This document shows, in pieces, positions 39,220 to 47,791 of a DNA stretch of 64,000 nt. The stretch is from an uncultured Paracoccaceae bacterium (lineage in GTDB: Bacteria; Pseudomonadota; Alphaproteobacteria; Rhodobacterales; Rhodobacteraceae), in contig CALSOO010000004.1 of the NCBI GenBank assembly GCA_943787985.1, positions 1,178,001 to 1,242,000 of the forward strand, read 5' to 3'. The notes beneath the pieces are model-generated. The model saw only the letters and a list, made by a program, of their open reading frames with translations, was not told the DNA's origin and made no database searches. The translations under genes were made by a program, and so were the position numbers. The first letter of the stretch is position 1. Each line of letters opens with the position of its first letter.

Positions 39220-39978
39220 ATGGCAGCTGCATTACATCTTGACGGTTTGTGCAAGAGCTTTGGCAAGACCGAGATCATTCGCGGTGTCGATCTGAGCATC
39301 GCAAAAGGTGAACGTCATGCGATCATCGGGCCAAACGGCGCGGGCAAGTCCACGCTGTTCAACCTGATCACAGGCAGGTTTCCACAAACGTCCGGCACCA
39401 TTTCCCTGCACGGTGATGATCTGGTGGGCAAAGCCCCCCACGAGATCAACCGCATGGGATTGTCGCGGTCTTTCCAGATCACCAATATTTTCTCGAACAT
39501 GACGGTGTTTGAGAATGTGCGGTGTTCGTTGCTTTGGTCCATGGGGTATAAATACTCGTTTTGGAACTTGCTGGACCGTTCGCACAAGCTCACTGAGGGG
39601 GCTGAAGAAATCCTTGAACAGATCAACCTGACCGAGCGGCGCAATCTGCCGGCTGGCGTGTTGTCCTATGCCGAACAGCGCGCGCTTGAAATCGGGATCA
39701 CCATTGCGGGTGGTGCGGATGTGATCATGTTGGATGAGCCAACGGCGGGTATGAGTCATTCCGAAACCGACTATATCGTCGATCTGATCCGCAAAGTCAC
39801 AGAGAACAAAACCCTGATCATGGTCGAACATGACATGGGTGTTGTGTTTGGACTGGCGGATTACATTTCCGTGCTGGTGTACGGCGAAATCATTGCGACT
39901 GGACGCCCCGAAGAGGTGCGTGCCAATCCCAAAGTTCAAGAAGCCTATCTGGGCGAAGTATTGGAGGCAGAACACTGA
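39220..39978 (+). CDS. livG: ABC transporter ATPase LivG type
   Basis: 252 residues: Walker A GPNGAGKST (about 37-45), Q-loop SRSFQITNIF, signature LSYAEQRALEIG in place of LSGGQ, Walker B DVIMLDEPTAG and switch VEHDM. The altered signature is common in LivG. ATG at 39220 after AAAGGGAGG; it overlaps the livF start by one base. Confidence 0.92.
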   Translation: MAAALHLDGLCKSFGKTEIIRGVDLSIAKGERHAIIGPNGAGKSTLFNLITGRFPQTSGTISLHGDDLVGKAPHEINRMGLSRSFQITNIFSNMTVFENVRCSLLWSMGYKYSFWNLLDRSHKLTEGAEEILEQINLTERRNLPAGVLSYAEQRALEIGITIAGGADVIMLDEPTAGMSHSETDYIVDLIRKVTENKTLIMVEHDMGVVFGLADYISVLVYGEIIATGRPEEVRANPKVQEAYLGEVLEAEH

Positions 39979-40679
39979 TGCTCGAAGTCACTGACCTGCA
40001 CGCCTATTATGGCAAATCACACATCCTGCAAGGGGTGAACTTGAACATTCAGGAGGGTGAAATCGTTGCCCTTTTGGGACGCAACGGCGTTGGCCGCTCC
40101 ACCACCTGCAAGGCCATCATGGGCGAAGTCGAACCGCATGGGTCTGTCAAATTCAAAGGTCAGGAAATTGCCGGTAAAAAAGCGTTTGAAATCGCCAATA
40201 TCGGCTTGGGCTATGTCCCTGAAAACCGCGATATTTTCCCTGGCCTGACGACACGCCAGAACCTGATTTTGGGGATGAAACCCGGCCAGAAAGAAGGTGT
40301 CGGGCGGTGGACCATGGAAAACATGTTCGATATGTTCTCCAACCTCAAAGAGCGCGCAGACGTCGAGGCGTCGGTGATGTCCGGTGGTGAGCAGCAGATG
40401 TTGACCATGTGCCGCACGTTGATGGGGGACCCTGAACTGGTCATGATTGACGAGCCAACCGAAGGCCTGTCGCCCCAGATGGTGCAACGTGTGGCGGACG
40501 TGTTGCAAGAGATCGCCAAGCGCGGTGTCGCCACATTGTTGGTCGAACAGAAGCTGTCGATCGCGATGGACATCGCGGACCGCGTTTATGTGATGGGACA
40601 TGGCAAGGTTGTGTTTGAAGGCACACCGGATGAGCTGCGCGGTCGCGAAGACGTGCGCAAGGAATGGTTAGAGGTGTAG
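39978..40679 (+). CDS. livF: ABC transporter ATPase LivF type with Arg in Walker A
   Basis: 233 residues. Walker A reads GRNGVGRSTT: the invariant Lys is Arg. The remaining motifs are normal: VPENRDIFPGLT, MSGGEQQMLTMCRTLM signature, LVMIDEPTEGLSP Walker B and VEQKLSIAM. Variants with GRS are known in some LivF-type ATPases, so the subunit need not be dead; the partner LivG has a normal site. Last gene of the first transporter operon. Confidence 0.9.
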   Translation: MLEVTDLHAYYGKSHILQGVNLNIQEGEIVALLGRNGVGRSTTCKAIMGEVEPHGSVKFKGQEIAGKKAFEIANIGLGYVPENRDIFPGLTTRQNLILGMKPGQKEGVGRWTMENMFDMFSNLKERADVEASVMSGGEQQMLTMCRTLMGDPELVMIDEPTEGLSPQMVQRVADVLQEIAKRGVATLLVEQKLSIAMDIADRVYVMGHGKVVFEGTPDELRGREDVRKEWLEV

Positions 40680-40739
40680 TAAACGCGCCGTCAGACAAAG
40701 GTCTGTGTGCGGCTGTTGCCGTCGTGGACACTGCAATAC

Positions 40740-40770
40740 AAAACGGCGCCCCATGAGGCGCCGTTTTCAT
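40740..40770. terminator. Bidirectional terminator between the two transporter operons
   Basis: Stem AAAACGGCGCC / GGCGCCGTTTT with a CCATGA loop; A-run on one side and T-run on the other, between convergent genes. Confidence 0.88.
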
Positions 40771-40788
40771 TGTGTCATTGGGGTCAGG

Positions 40789-42093
40789 TTACTTTTCGGG
40801 GATCAACCCTCTGGGACTGAACCTGAGGACCAGCAGCAGAACCAGACCCATCGTCAACAGGCGCATATGCGCGGCGCTGTCGATCAGGTGTGTCTTGATC
40901 GCCGAGCCATCTTCCATGCCCATGGTGATCGTGTTCATCAACCAAAGGCCCATCGGCTCAACCATGACCCATAGCCACCAGATCAGGAAACCGCCCAGAA
41001 CAGCGCCCAGATTGTTGCCGGACCCTCCGACAATCACCATAACCCATATCAGGAAGGTAAACCGCAACGGCTGATAGGTGCCTGGCGTCAACTGCCCGTC
41101 CAGTGTGGTCATCATCGCGCCAGCAATCCCGCAGACTGCAGACCCCAGAACAAAGATTTGCAAATGGCGTGCTGTGACGTTCTTGCCCATCGCTTTTGCG
41201 GCGTGTTCATTGTCGCGAATGGCCCGCATCATACGGCCCCAAGGGCTGTGCAATGCGCGTTGGGCCAGAATGAACAAGATCACCAGCACCACAGTGAACA
41301 GACCCGCATAGATCAGCTTCACCCAAAGAGTGGAGGCCATAACAGGGTCCAGACCAAAGCTGGCGGCGCGCTCGATAAAAGCAGGGTCTTGTTGCAACTC
41401 GATCTCGTAAGGGGCAGGGCGCGGCAGGCCGACGACGTTCTTGACGCCGCGCGCCATCCAGTCTTCGTTCTTCATCACGGCAATAATGATCTCGGAAATG
41501 CCCAGCGTCGCAATCGCCAGATAATCAGAGCGCAATCCAAGGGCCGTTTTTCCGATCAACCATGCAACACCAGCGGCCAGCAAGCCACCGACAGGCCACG
41601 CAACCACGACAGGCAATCCAAGACCACCCAAGTACCCCGTGGCCGCAGGATCAATCGCTTCAATCGCTGCGACTGCAGGATCGAACACAGCGCGGTAGAC
41701 AAAGAACCCGACGATCAGGATCGCCATGATGGCCAGCCCACGCACGCGCCCTTTTGGCAACTTGGAATAGGCAAGGACCGCTGCAACAACCGTGCCGGCG
41801 CCCAAAATCAAGGCCAATATGATACCCATACCACCCGCAGAGAATGCCTGCGGTGTGGGGGGCATTGACACCAGAACCGTGGCCAAACCGCCCAAAGCGA
41901 CAAAGCCCATAATGCCGACGTTGAACAGACCGGCAAAGCCCCACTGCAAATTCACACCCAAAGCCATGATCGCGCTGATCAGACCAAAGTTCAGAATAAA
42001 CAAAGCGGCATTCCAGCTTTGGACAAAGCCCGTGCCGATGATCAACACTGCAATGGCCGCGAAGTAAACCGTATTGCGTACAGTATCAGTCAT
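40789..42093 (-). CDS. livM: ABC permease LivM type, second transporter
   Basis: 434 residues, about ten membrane segments: GVNLQWGFAGLFNVGIMGFVALGG, then LRSDYLAIATLGISEII, SPWGRMMRAIRDNEHAAKAMGKN and a C-terminal IVGGSGNNLGAVLGG. A long insertion (about 115-165) between the first segments is typical of this subgroup. Overlaps the livH of its operon by four bases. Confidence 0.92.
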   Translation of the reverse strand: MTDTVRNTVYFAAIAVLIIGTGFVQSWNAALFILNFGLISAIMALGVNLQWGFAGLFNVGIMGFVALGGLATVLVSMPPTPQAFSAGGMGIILALILGAGTVVAAVLAYSKLPKGRVRGLAIMAILIVGFFVYRAVFDPAVAAIEAIDPAATGYLGGLGLPVVVAWPVGGLLAAGVAWLIGKTALGLRSDYLAIATLGISEIIIAVMKNEDWMARGVKNVVGLPRPAPYEIELQQDPAFIERAASFGLDPVMASTLWVKLIYAGLFTVVLVILFILAQRALHSPWGRMMRAIRDNEHAAKAMGKNVTARHLQIFVLGSAVCGIAGAMMTTLDGQLTPGTYQPLRFTFLIWVMVIVGGSGNNLGAVLGGFLIWWLWVMVEPMGLWLMNTITMGMEDGSAIKTHLIDSAAHMRLLTMGLVLLLVLRFSPRGLIPEK

Positions 42094-43100
42094 ACCGATT
42101 TCCCCGCGAATAGCCCAGTTGGTCGGAACAGCAGCACGATCAACAAGATCACAAAGCTCACTGCGAATTTATAGTCAGTGGACAAAAGCTGCACCAAACT
42201 GTCGGGCGCCCATGCGTCGGGCAGGACATAGGTGGCGACCTTTTTCCACGCGTATGTGATGGTCACTTCCGAAAAGGCGATGACAAACCCGCCAGCAATC
42301 GCACCAACAGGACTGCCCAGCCCACCGACAATCGCAGCGGCAAAGACAGGCAGCAACAGCTGCAAAAAGATGAAGGGCTTAAAGGATTTATCAAGACCGT
42401 AAAGCGTGCCGGCAATGGTCGCCAATGCGGCGACAATCAACCAGGTGATCATCACCACGCGTTCGGGATTGATGCCGGACAAAAGGGCCAGATCCTCGTT
42501 GTCGGAATAGGCCCGCATGGACTTGCCCGTCCGCGTCCGGTTCAGGAAATAGAACAGCAGCGCCACAACAATGACGGCGGTGATCACCGTGATGCCTTGA
42601 GTGGTCTTGATGGCCAGACCTTCTTTCAAACCTGTCAACGCTTTGAATTCACGAACAGAAATGATAAATCGTTCCCCATCTGCAAACCGGCGGTCATCAG
42701 GGCCTATGATAAAACGCACCAAACCGTTCATGATGAACATCACTCCAAGGGACACGATGACCAAAATCACCGGTTTGGCTTTTTGTTCCCTGTAAAAGCG
42801 GTACACGACACGGTCGGTGAACAACACCAATGCCATGCAACCAAGGATGCCAAAGGGCAGGGCAAGCAACGCTGTGGGCAATGGACCAAACGAGATGCCC
42901 CATGACTGAAACAGCCATGTGACCAAAATCGTCGTCATCGCGCCAAAGGCCATCGTGTCGCCATGGGCAAAGTTGGAAAACCGCAAGATGCCGTAGATGA
43001 GGGTGACGCCAAGCGCCCCAAGGGCCAACTGAGCGCCGTAAGCCGTGGCGGGGATAAATACGAAGTTTGCGAAAGCCACGAGGGCGTTTAGGAAGTCCAT
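42090..43100 (-). CDS. livH: ABC permease LivH type, second transporter
   Basis: 336 residues: ALGALGVTLIYGILRFSNFA, HGDTMAFGAMTTIL, FLNRTRTGKSMRAYSDNEDLALLSGINPE and FAAAIVGGLGSPVGAIAGG. ATG at 43100 is favoured over a start three codons earlier because AGGGA stands upstream. It touches the preceding hypothetical gene (TAATG), so translation is coupled. Confidence 0.92.
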   Translation of the reverse strand: MDFLNALVAFANFVFIPATAYGAQLALGALGVTLIYGILRFSNFAHGDTMAFGAMTTILVTWLFQSWGISFGPLPTALLALPFGILGCMALVLFTDRVVYRFYREQKAKPVILVIVSLGVMFIMNGLVRFIIGPDDRRFADGERFIISVREFKALTGLKEGLAIKTTQGITVITAVIVVALLFYFLNRTRTGKSMRAYSDNEDLALLSGINPERVVMITWLIVAALATIAGTLYGLDKSFKPFIFLQLLLPVFAAAIVGGLGSPVGAIAGGFVIAFSEVTITYAWKKVATYVLPDAWAPDSLVQLLSTDYKFAVSFVILLIVLLFRPTGLFAGKSV

Positions 43101-43546
43101 TATGAGCACATCCCTGTTGAAATTTTCGTATTTGCATTCAAAAGTTGCATCGGCCCACCTTGTTTCGCATCTTCTGCCGAAATTCGGACCCGCGGTTCGG
43201 TTTGAACCACCTGAAACCTGACAAAGCGACCGTCCACACCAAGATAGAGCATCTCTACGACATCAAAATCTGCTTGTCGCACAAGCCAGTAGGGGGCAAT
43301 GGTTCCCCAAGATTCCTCTGAAACTGCGACACTGCCTTGCAACCTCGCAGTCACAGCGCCACCACCGCTTTGAGGCCGGAACTGAAACGCCAATTCAGAC
43401 GAAGAACAGTTTTGGTCCGCTTCACAAACCTGCGTAGCAAGGCATGTCAAAACCTGATTGGTATCTCCATGTAAAAGTGTCGGGCTATACAACGCTGACA
43501 ATGTGCAGAAGAGTCGTTTTTTCCATGTTGAAACCATCACCTTCAT
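43100..43546 (-). CDS. Hypothetical cysteine-containing exported protein within the transporter operon
   Basis: 148 residues, no family recognised. The N-terminus (STWKKRLFCTLSALYSPTLL) could be a weak signal peptide; four Cys lie at about residues 35-47 (TCLATQVCEADQNC). The rest looks like a beta-rich domain (VEMLYLGVDGRFVRFQVVQT). It overlaps both the ATPase upstream and livH downstream, so it is a true operon member. A periplasmic helper of the transporter is only a guess. Confidence 0.65.
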   Translation of the reverse strand: MKVMVSTWKKRLFCTLSALYSPTLLHGDTNQVLTCLATQVCEADQNCSSSELAFQFRPQSGGGAVTARLQGSVAVSEESWGTIAPYWLVRQADFDVVEMLYLGVDGRFVRFQVVQTEPRVRISAEDAKQGGPMQLLNANTKISTGMCS

Positions 43547-44256
43547 CCCCCCAAGAACGATTTGCGCACTTCGGGATCATTCAGCAATTCCTTGCCTGTC
43601 CCCGTAAACGCATTCGCACCCTGAACCAAAACATATCCTTTGTCTGCAATTTCAAGGGCTTGGCGTGCATTCTGCTCCACCATCAGGATCGGGATGCCAG
43701 TCCGCGCCACCTCGATGATGCGGTCAAACAACTCGTCCATAACGATAGGCGACACACCAGCCGTCGGCTCATCCAGCATCAAGACCTTGGGTTTGGTCAT
43801 CAAAGCACGACCCACGGCCACCTGCTGACGCTGACCACCAGACAACTCACCCGCAGCCTGATTTCGCTTTTCTTTCAGGATCGGAAACAGATCGTAAATC
43901 TGGGTCATCGTTTCGCGAATATCATCGCGGCGAATAAACGCGCCCATCTCCAAATTTTCTTCAACCGTCATAGAGGTAAAGATGTTTGAAGTCTGCGGCA
44001 CAAACCCCATGCCCTTGACCACGCGATCCTGCGGGGACAAGGCAGTGATATCCTCACCGTCCAACATCACCTTGCCGGAGAGCACGTTGAGCATGCCAAA
44101 CACAGCCTTCATCGCCGTAGACTTGCCCGCCCCGTTGGGACCTACAATCACAGCAATTTCGCCCGGGTCCACGGCAATCGTACAGTCATGCAAAATATCG
44201 GGGCCTGCGCCGTATCCACCCGTCATCGTGTCACCGATCAAAAAAGGTTCACTCAT
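43543..44256 (-). CDS. livF: ABC transporter ATPase LivF type, second transporter
   Basis: 237 residues: Walker A GPNGAGKST, VPQTSNIFTSMTVEENLEMG, signature LSGGQRQQVAVGRALM, Walker B VLMLDEPTAGVSP and VEQNARQAL. All canonical, in contrast to the LivF of the first operon. Downstream of livG after the repeat copy C. Confidence 0.93.
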   Translation of the reverse strand: MSEPFLIGDTMTGGYGAGPDILHDCTIAVDPGEIAVIVGPNGAGKSTAMKAVFGMLNVLSGKVMLDGEDITALSPQDRVVKGMGFVPQTSNIFTSMTVEENLEMGAFIRRDDIRETMTQIYDLFPILKEKRNQAAGELSGGQRQQVAVGRALMTKPKVLMLDEPTAGVSPIVMDELFDRIIEVARTGIPILMVEQNARQALEIADKGYVLVQGANAFTGTGKELLNDPEVRKSFLGG

Positions 44257-44266
44257 ACCAGATCCC

Positions 44267-44312
44267 CTTCATCTCGCCAAATAAACCTCGGGGGTATGGG
44301 GGCTGGCCCCCT
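44267..44312. repeat. Intergenic repeat, copy C
   Basis: CTTCATCTCGCC then AAATAAACCTC, then GGGGG(TA)TGGGGGC and GGCCCCC. Matches copy B base for base except one position in the spacer. Lies between livG and livF, in the opposite orientation relative to transcription compared with copy B. Confidence 0.8.
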
Positions 44313-44325
44313 GTCAACGTCATCA

Positions 44326-45108
44326 TCACGCGCCCACCTGCTCTTTGTTCTTCAGGCCAGTGCCCAAATAGGCCTCGATCACTTGCTCGTTGGCTTTGAT
44401 CTCGGCCAATGTGCCCTCGGCCAGCACTTTGCCCTCCGCCATACAAATGACGGGATCGCAAATGCGGCCAATGAAATCCATGTCGTGTTCGATCACAACA
44501 AATGTGTAGCCGCGTTCTTGGTTCAGACGCAGGATTGCGTCACCAATGGTATTGAGCAAAGTGCGGTTCACACCAGCGCCAACCTCATCCAGAAACACGA
44601 TCTTTGCATCGACCATCATCGTGCGGCCCAGCTCCAGCAACTTCTTTTGACCACCAGAGATCTGACCGGCTTTGTGATCGGCCAGATGTTGAACGGTCAG
44701 AAACTCCAATACTTCATCGGCTTTCGCAGCCAGTGCGCGTTCTTCGTTGGCGATGCGCTTGCGCCCGAACCATGTGTTCCACAGGGTCTCGCCGGATTGA
44801 GCGCCGGGAACCATCATGAGGTTCTCGCGGCAGGTCATAGAGGAAAACTCATGTGCGATTTGGAAAGTACGCAACAACCCTTTGTGAAACAATTCATGCG
44901 GCTCAAGGCCGGTAATGTCCTCACCAGCCATGCTTACGCTGCCCGACGTGGGTTTAAGAACGCCCGCGATCACATTGAAAAGAGTGGTTTTTCCGGCCCC
45001 GTTTGGGCCAATCAGACCTGTGATCGACTTTTCAGCGATCGACAGCGTCGCACCATCGACAGCATGAAAGCCGCCAAAGTGCTTGTGAACGTCCTTGACG
45101 ACGATCAT
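44326..45108 (-). CDS. livG: ABC transporter ATPase LivG type, second transporter
   Basis: 260 residues: Walker A GPNGAGKTT, RTFQIAHEFSSMTCRENL, signature ISGGQKKLLELGRTMM, Walker B IVFLDEVGAGVN (Pro of the usual DEP replaced by Val), and VIEHDMDFIG. ATG at 45108 preferred because GGGGGAA precedes it. Separated from the binding-protein gene by a stem-loop. Confidence 0.92.
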   Translation of the reverse strand: MIVVKDVHKHFGGFHAVDGATLSIAEKSITGLIGPNGAGKTTLFNVIAGVLKPTSGSVSMAGEDITGLEPHELFHKGLLRTFQIAHEFSSMTCRENLMMVPGAQSGETLWNTWFGRKRIANEERALAAKADEVLEFLTVQHLADHKAGQISGGQKKLLELGRTMMVDAKIVFLDEVGAGVNRTLLNTIGDAILRLNQERGYTFVVIEHDMDFIGRICDPVICMAEGKVLAEGTLAEIKANEQVIEAYLGTGLKNKEQVGA

Positions 45109-45166
45109 CAGCAATTCCCCCGAAATATGCAATGCGCCGCATTAAGAGCGGCCGTTACGATGTTGA

Positions 45167-45193
45167 AACGGCGCGGGAAAATCCCGCGCCGTT
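45167..45193 (-). terminator. Stem-loop between binding protein and ATPase genes
   Basis: Twelve-base stem AACGGCGCGGGA / TCCCGCGCCGTT with an AAA loop but no T-run. Probably partial attenuation or 3' protection, leaving more binding protein than ATPase mRNA. Confidence 0.6.
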
Positions 45194-45211
45194 CATCAGT
45201 TTGAATTCGAA

Positions 45212-46408
45212 TTAACGGTATTTGATCGTGGAGTACGCGCCGTCTTTGAATTCGATTTCCTGGTAGTTGCCAGCCGACTCGCCCGCACCAATCAGCTCAA
45301 CCGCGGATGCACCGACATAGTCGATGTCTGTACCGGCTTTGAGCAGTTCCAGACCTTTGGCCAATTCGCCCGGGAAGATTTCAACACCTGGGGCGTTTGC
45401 AACGTCCATGATGTGGCCTTTAAAGTCAGCAGAGTCTTTGGAATCAGCGGCTTGCATGGCCAACATGATCAAAGCTGCAGCGTCATAGCTTTCTGGTGCG
45501 AAGGCGGATGTGCCATCGAAACCGGCTTTTTCGGCCATTTCAACAAATGTCGCAGCACCGGCGCTGTCTGTGCCCGGGTATGCGCCATAAGAGCCGTTCA
45601 GTTCTGCGCCAAAGTTTTCGTTCAGTTTTGAACCAACCATGCCATCCGGAACGTAGAACGTGTCAAATGCGCCTGTGTCGATGGCGGCACGGATCACGCC
45701 GGAACCGCCTTGGTCTACGTAGCCCGCAACGACCAGAACGTCGCCGCCAGCCGAGGCCAATGCGCCGACTTCAGCAGAGTAGTCCGCTTTGCCGTCTTCG
45801 TGCGCTGCCGAGATTGTCACTTTGCCGCCTGCAGCTTCAAAAGACGCTTGGAACGCATCTGCCAAACCTTTGCCGTAGTCGTTGTTTGTGTAGGTCAAAG
45901 CAACTTCCTGGACGCCGCGGTCTTGCAGGATGTTTGTGATGATCACGCCTTGGCGCGCATCAGATGGTGCCGTGCGGAAGAACAAGCCGTCATCCTCAGC
46001 AGTGGACAAGCCCGGGGATGTTGCGGATGGAGAGATCATAACAACGCCGTTTGCGCGTGCAACGTTCTGCAAGATCGCGCCTGTTACACCGGAGCAGTCC
46101 GCGCCCATAATTGCGTCAACTTCGTCCGATGTGACCAAACGCTCGGCGGCGGATGTCGCGGCACCTGCGTCGATGCAAGTGCTGTCGCCGCGAACCGAAA
46201 TGACTTTTGCCGCGTCAAGCAGCATGCCGGAGTCTGTAACTTCGGCCATCGCCAGTTCAGCGCCGGCACCCATTGCTGGTGTGATGGATTCCAACGGGCC
46301 GGTGAATCCGAGGATAACTCCGATTTTAACTTCTTTACCGTGGCCGCCTGCGAATGCAGCGCCTGCCATCAATGCGGTCGCCGCTGTGGCTGTGAGCAAT
46401 TTTTTCAT
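45212..46408 (-). CDS. ABC transporter substrate-binding protein, second transporter
   Basis: 398 residues. Signal peptide 1-20 (LLTATAATALMAGAAFA-GG), then a Peripla_BP_6 fold: VKIGVILGFTGPLESITPAM, DAIMGADCSGVTGAI, VVMISPSATSPGL and LTYTNNDYGKGLADAF. Leu/Ile/Val-type binding protein; ligand not deducible. First gene of the leftward operon. The 158 bases upstream, to 46566, hold its promoter region and that of the divergent dehydrogenase. Confidence 0.93.
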   Translation of the reverse strand: MKKLLTATAATALMAGAAFAGGHGKEVKIGVILGFTGPLESITPAMGAGAELAMAEVTDSGMLLDAAKVISVRGDSTCIDAGAATSAAERLVTSDEVDAIMGADCSGVTGAILQNVARANGVVMISPSATSPGLSTAEDDGLFFRTAPSDARQGVIITNILQDRGVQEVALTYTNNDYGKGLADAFQASFEAAGGKVTISAAHEDGKADYSAEVGALASAGGDVLVVAGYVDQGGSGVIRAAIDTGAFDTFYVPDGMVGSKLNENFGAELNGSYGAYPGTDSAGAATFVEMAEKAGFDGTSAFAPESYDAAALIMLAMQAADSKDSADFKGHIMDVANAPGVEIFPGELAKGLELLKAGTDIDYVGASAVELIGAGESAGNYQEIEFKDGAYSTIKYR

Positions 46409-46566
46409 GATTGTTTCTCCCTGATCGAACTTTTTGTTCTGGCGGTGAGACTATGCAACCGAACCAGAAATGAAAAGTCCTATAACTTATCGTGATACGG
46501 TCAATTCGCCTCTGGAATACGTCGAAACGACGCCTATTTCCTGTGTTATTGTAAATGGAGTGAATT

Positions 46567-47661
46567 ATGCGCCTTTCTATACCCGTGCTGCTGTCATCTT
46601 TGGGAATCGCTTCGAGTGCTTTAGCGATGGAAACCTCACTCGGGGAGGTGGTGATGCAACCCATCATCACCGGCCTTGATACGCCTTGGGGCGTCGCTGA
46701 AATACCCGGCGAGGGATATCTGGTCACAGAACGTGACGGCGCATTGCTCTATGTCCGTGGTGAAGACCGCCATGTTGTGCGCGGTACACCAAAAGTGGCC
46801 GCGTCGGGGCAGGGTGGTCTTTTGGATGTGACGTTGCCACGTGATTTTGCAAAGACGCGCGACGTCTTTCTGACATACAGCAAGCCGCAATCAGGCGGTG
46901 CTGGAACAGCCTTGGCTGTCGGAAAGTTGAGCAAGGATGGCAAGCGGTTGACTGGTGTTCGGGATCTGTTTGTAAGCGTGAAAGGCGGGACAACGGGCCG
47001 TCACTATGGCAGCCGTGTTGTAGAGGCACGGGACGGGTCGCTGTTCGTGACCATTGGAGATCGTGGCGACCGCCCTTCGGCGCAGGATCGAAGCAACCAC
47101 AACGGAGCTATTGTGCGCGTGAACCGCGACGGATCTGTGCCGCGTGACAACCCGTTTGTAGGGGTTGACGGGGTGCAGCCGCATATTTGGTCCTTTGGTC
47201 ACCGCAACCCGCAGGGTGCTGGATTGGACGCCAATGGCCAGCTCTGGACGGCGGAGCACGGCGCAAAAGGTGGAGATGAAGTGAACCGTATCAAGAAAGG
47301 CGCGAACTTTGGTTGGCCTGTGATCAGTTACGGTGTGCACTATTCCGGCAAAAAGATAGGAAGCGGTGCGCAGCGTAACGGTATGGAACAGCCTGCGCAT
47401 TATTGGGATCCGTCCATCGCTCCGTCAGGGCTTTTGGTGTATTCAGGTGAGATGTTTCCAGAGTGGAAAGGCGACATGTTCGTCGGCAGTTTGAAATTCG
47501 ATCATATCTCCCGACTTGATGTCAAAGGGCAGTCCGTTTCAGAAGTTGAAGTGATAAAATCGCGCGACATGGATCGCGTCCGCGATATCCAGCAGGCTTC
47601 GGATGGCGCTATTGTCTTCATCAGCGCTGGCAATGGTGCGATTTATAAAATGAGCAGGTGA
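46567..47661 (+). CDS. PQQ-dependent sugar dehydrogenase family protein
   Basis: 364 residues. Signal peptide (1-20, IPVLLSSLGIASSALA-ME), then the six-bladed glucose/sorbosone dehydrogenase propeller: LDTPWGVAEIPGEGYLVTER, SVKGGTTGRHYGSRVV, SFGHRNPQGAGLD, WTAEHGAKGGDEVN and NFGWPVISYGVHYSG. The soluble-GDH (YliI-like) type; periplasmic aldose oxidation is likely. Confidence 0.9.
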   Translation: MRLSIPVLLSSLGIASSALAMETSLGEVVMQPIITGLDTPWGVAEIPGEGYLVTERDGALLYVRGEDRHVVRGTPKVAASGQGGLLDVTLPRDFAKTRDVFLTYSKPQSGGAGTALAVGKLSKDGKRLTGVRDLFVSVKGGTTGRHYGSRVVEARDGSLFVTIGDRGDRPSAQDRSNHNGAIVRVNRDGSVPRDNPFVGVDGVQPHIWSFGHRNPQGAGLDANGQLWTAEHGAKGGDEVNRIKKGANFGWPVISYGVHYSGKKIGSGAQRNGMEQPAHYWDPSIAPSGLLVYSGEMFPEWKGDMFVGSLKFDHISRLDVKGQSVSEVEVIKSRDMDRVRDIQQASDGAIVFISAGNGAIYKMSR

Positions 47662-47679
47662 ACATGCCCCTTGGTTCAC

Positions 47680-47751
47680 TTTGCAAATTGACAGGCTTGG
47701 CTTTGCAAATGTTTTGAAGTGTTTGCAAACTTGCGCATCTCAATTTGCAAA
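47680..47751. repeat. Array of four TTTGCAAA palindromes
   Basis: Exact copies at 47680, 47702, 47722 and 47744, i.e. 22, 20 and 22 bases apart, about two helical turns. Sequence between copies is not conserved. It lies between the 3' ends of two convergent genes, not at a promoter. TTTGCAAA is the core bound by RamB/ScfR-type short-chain acyl-CoA regulators; whether they act here is not known. Confidence 0.75.
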
Positions 47752-47791
47752 TACACCCAAGGTCCTGAATACGTGAAGTTTTAATGGCTGT

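Noticed and set aside
45710-46495. 261-residue plus-strand frame
   Set aside because: Antisense to the clear substrate-binding protein; Cys/Arg-rich composition.
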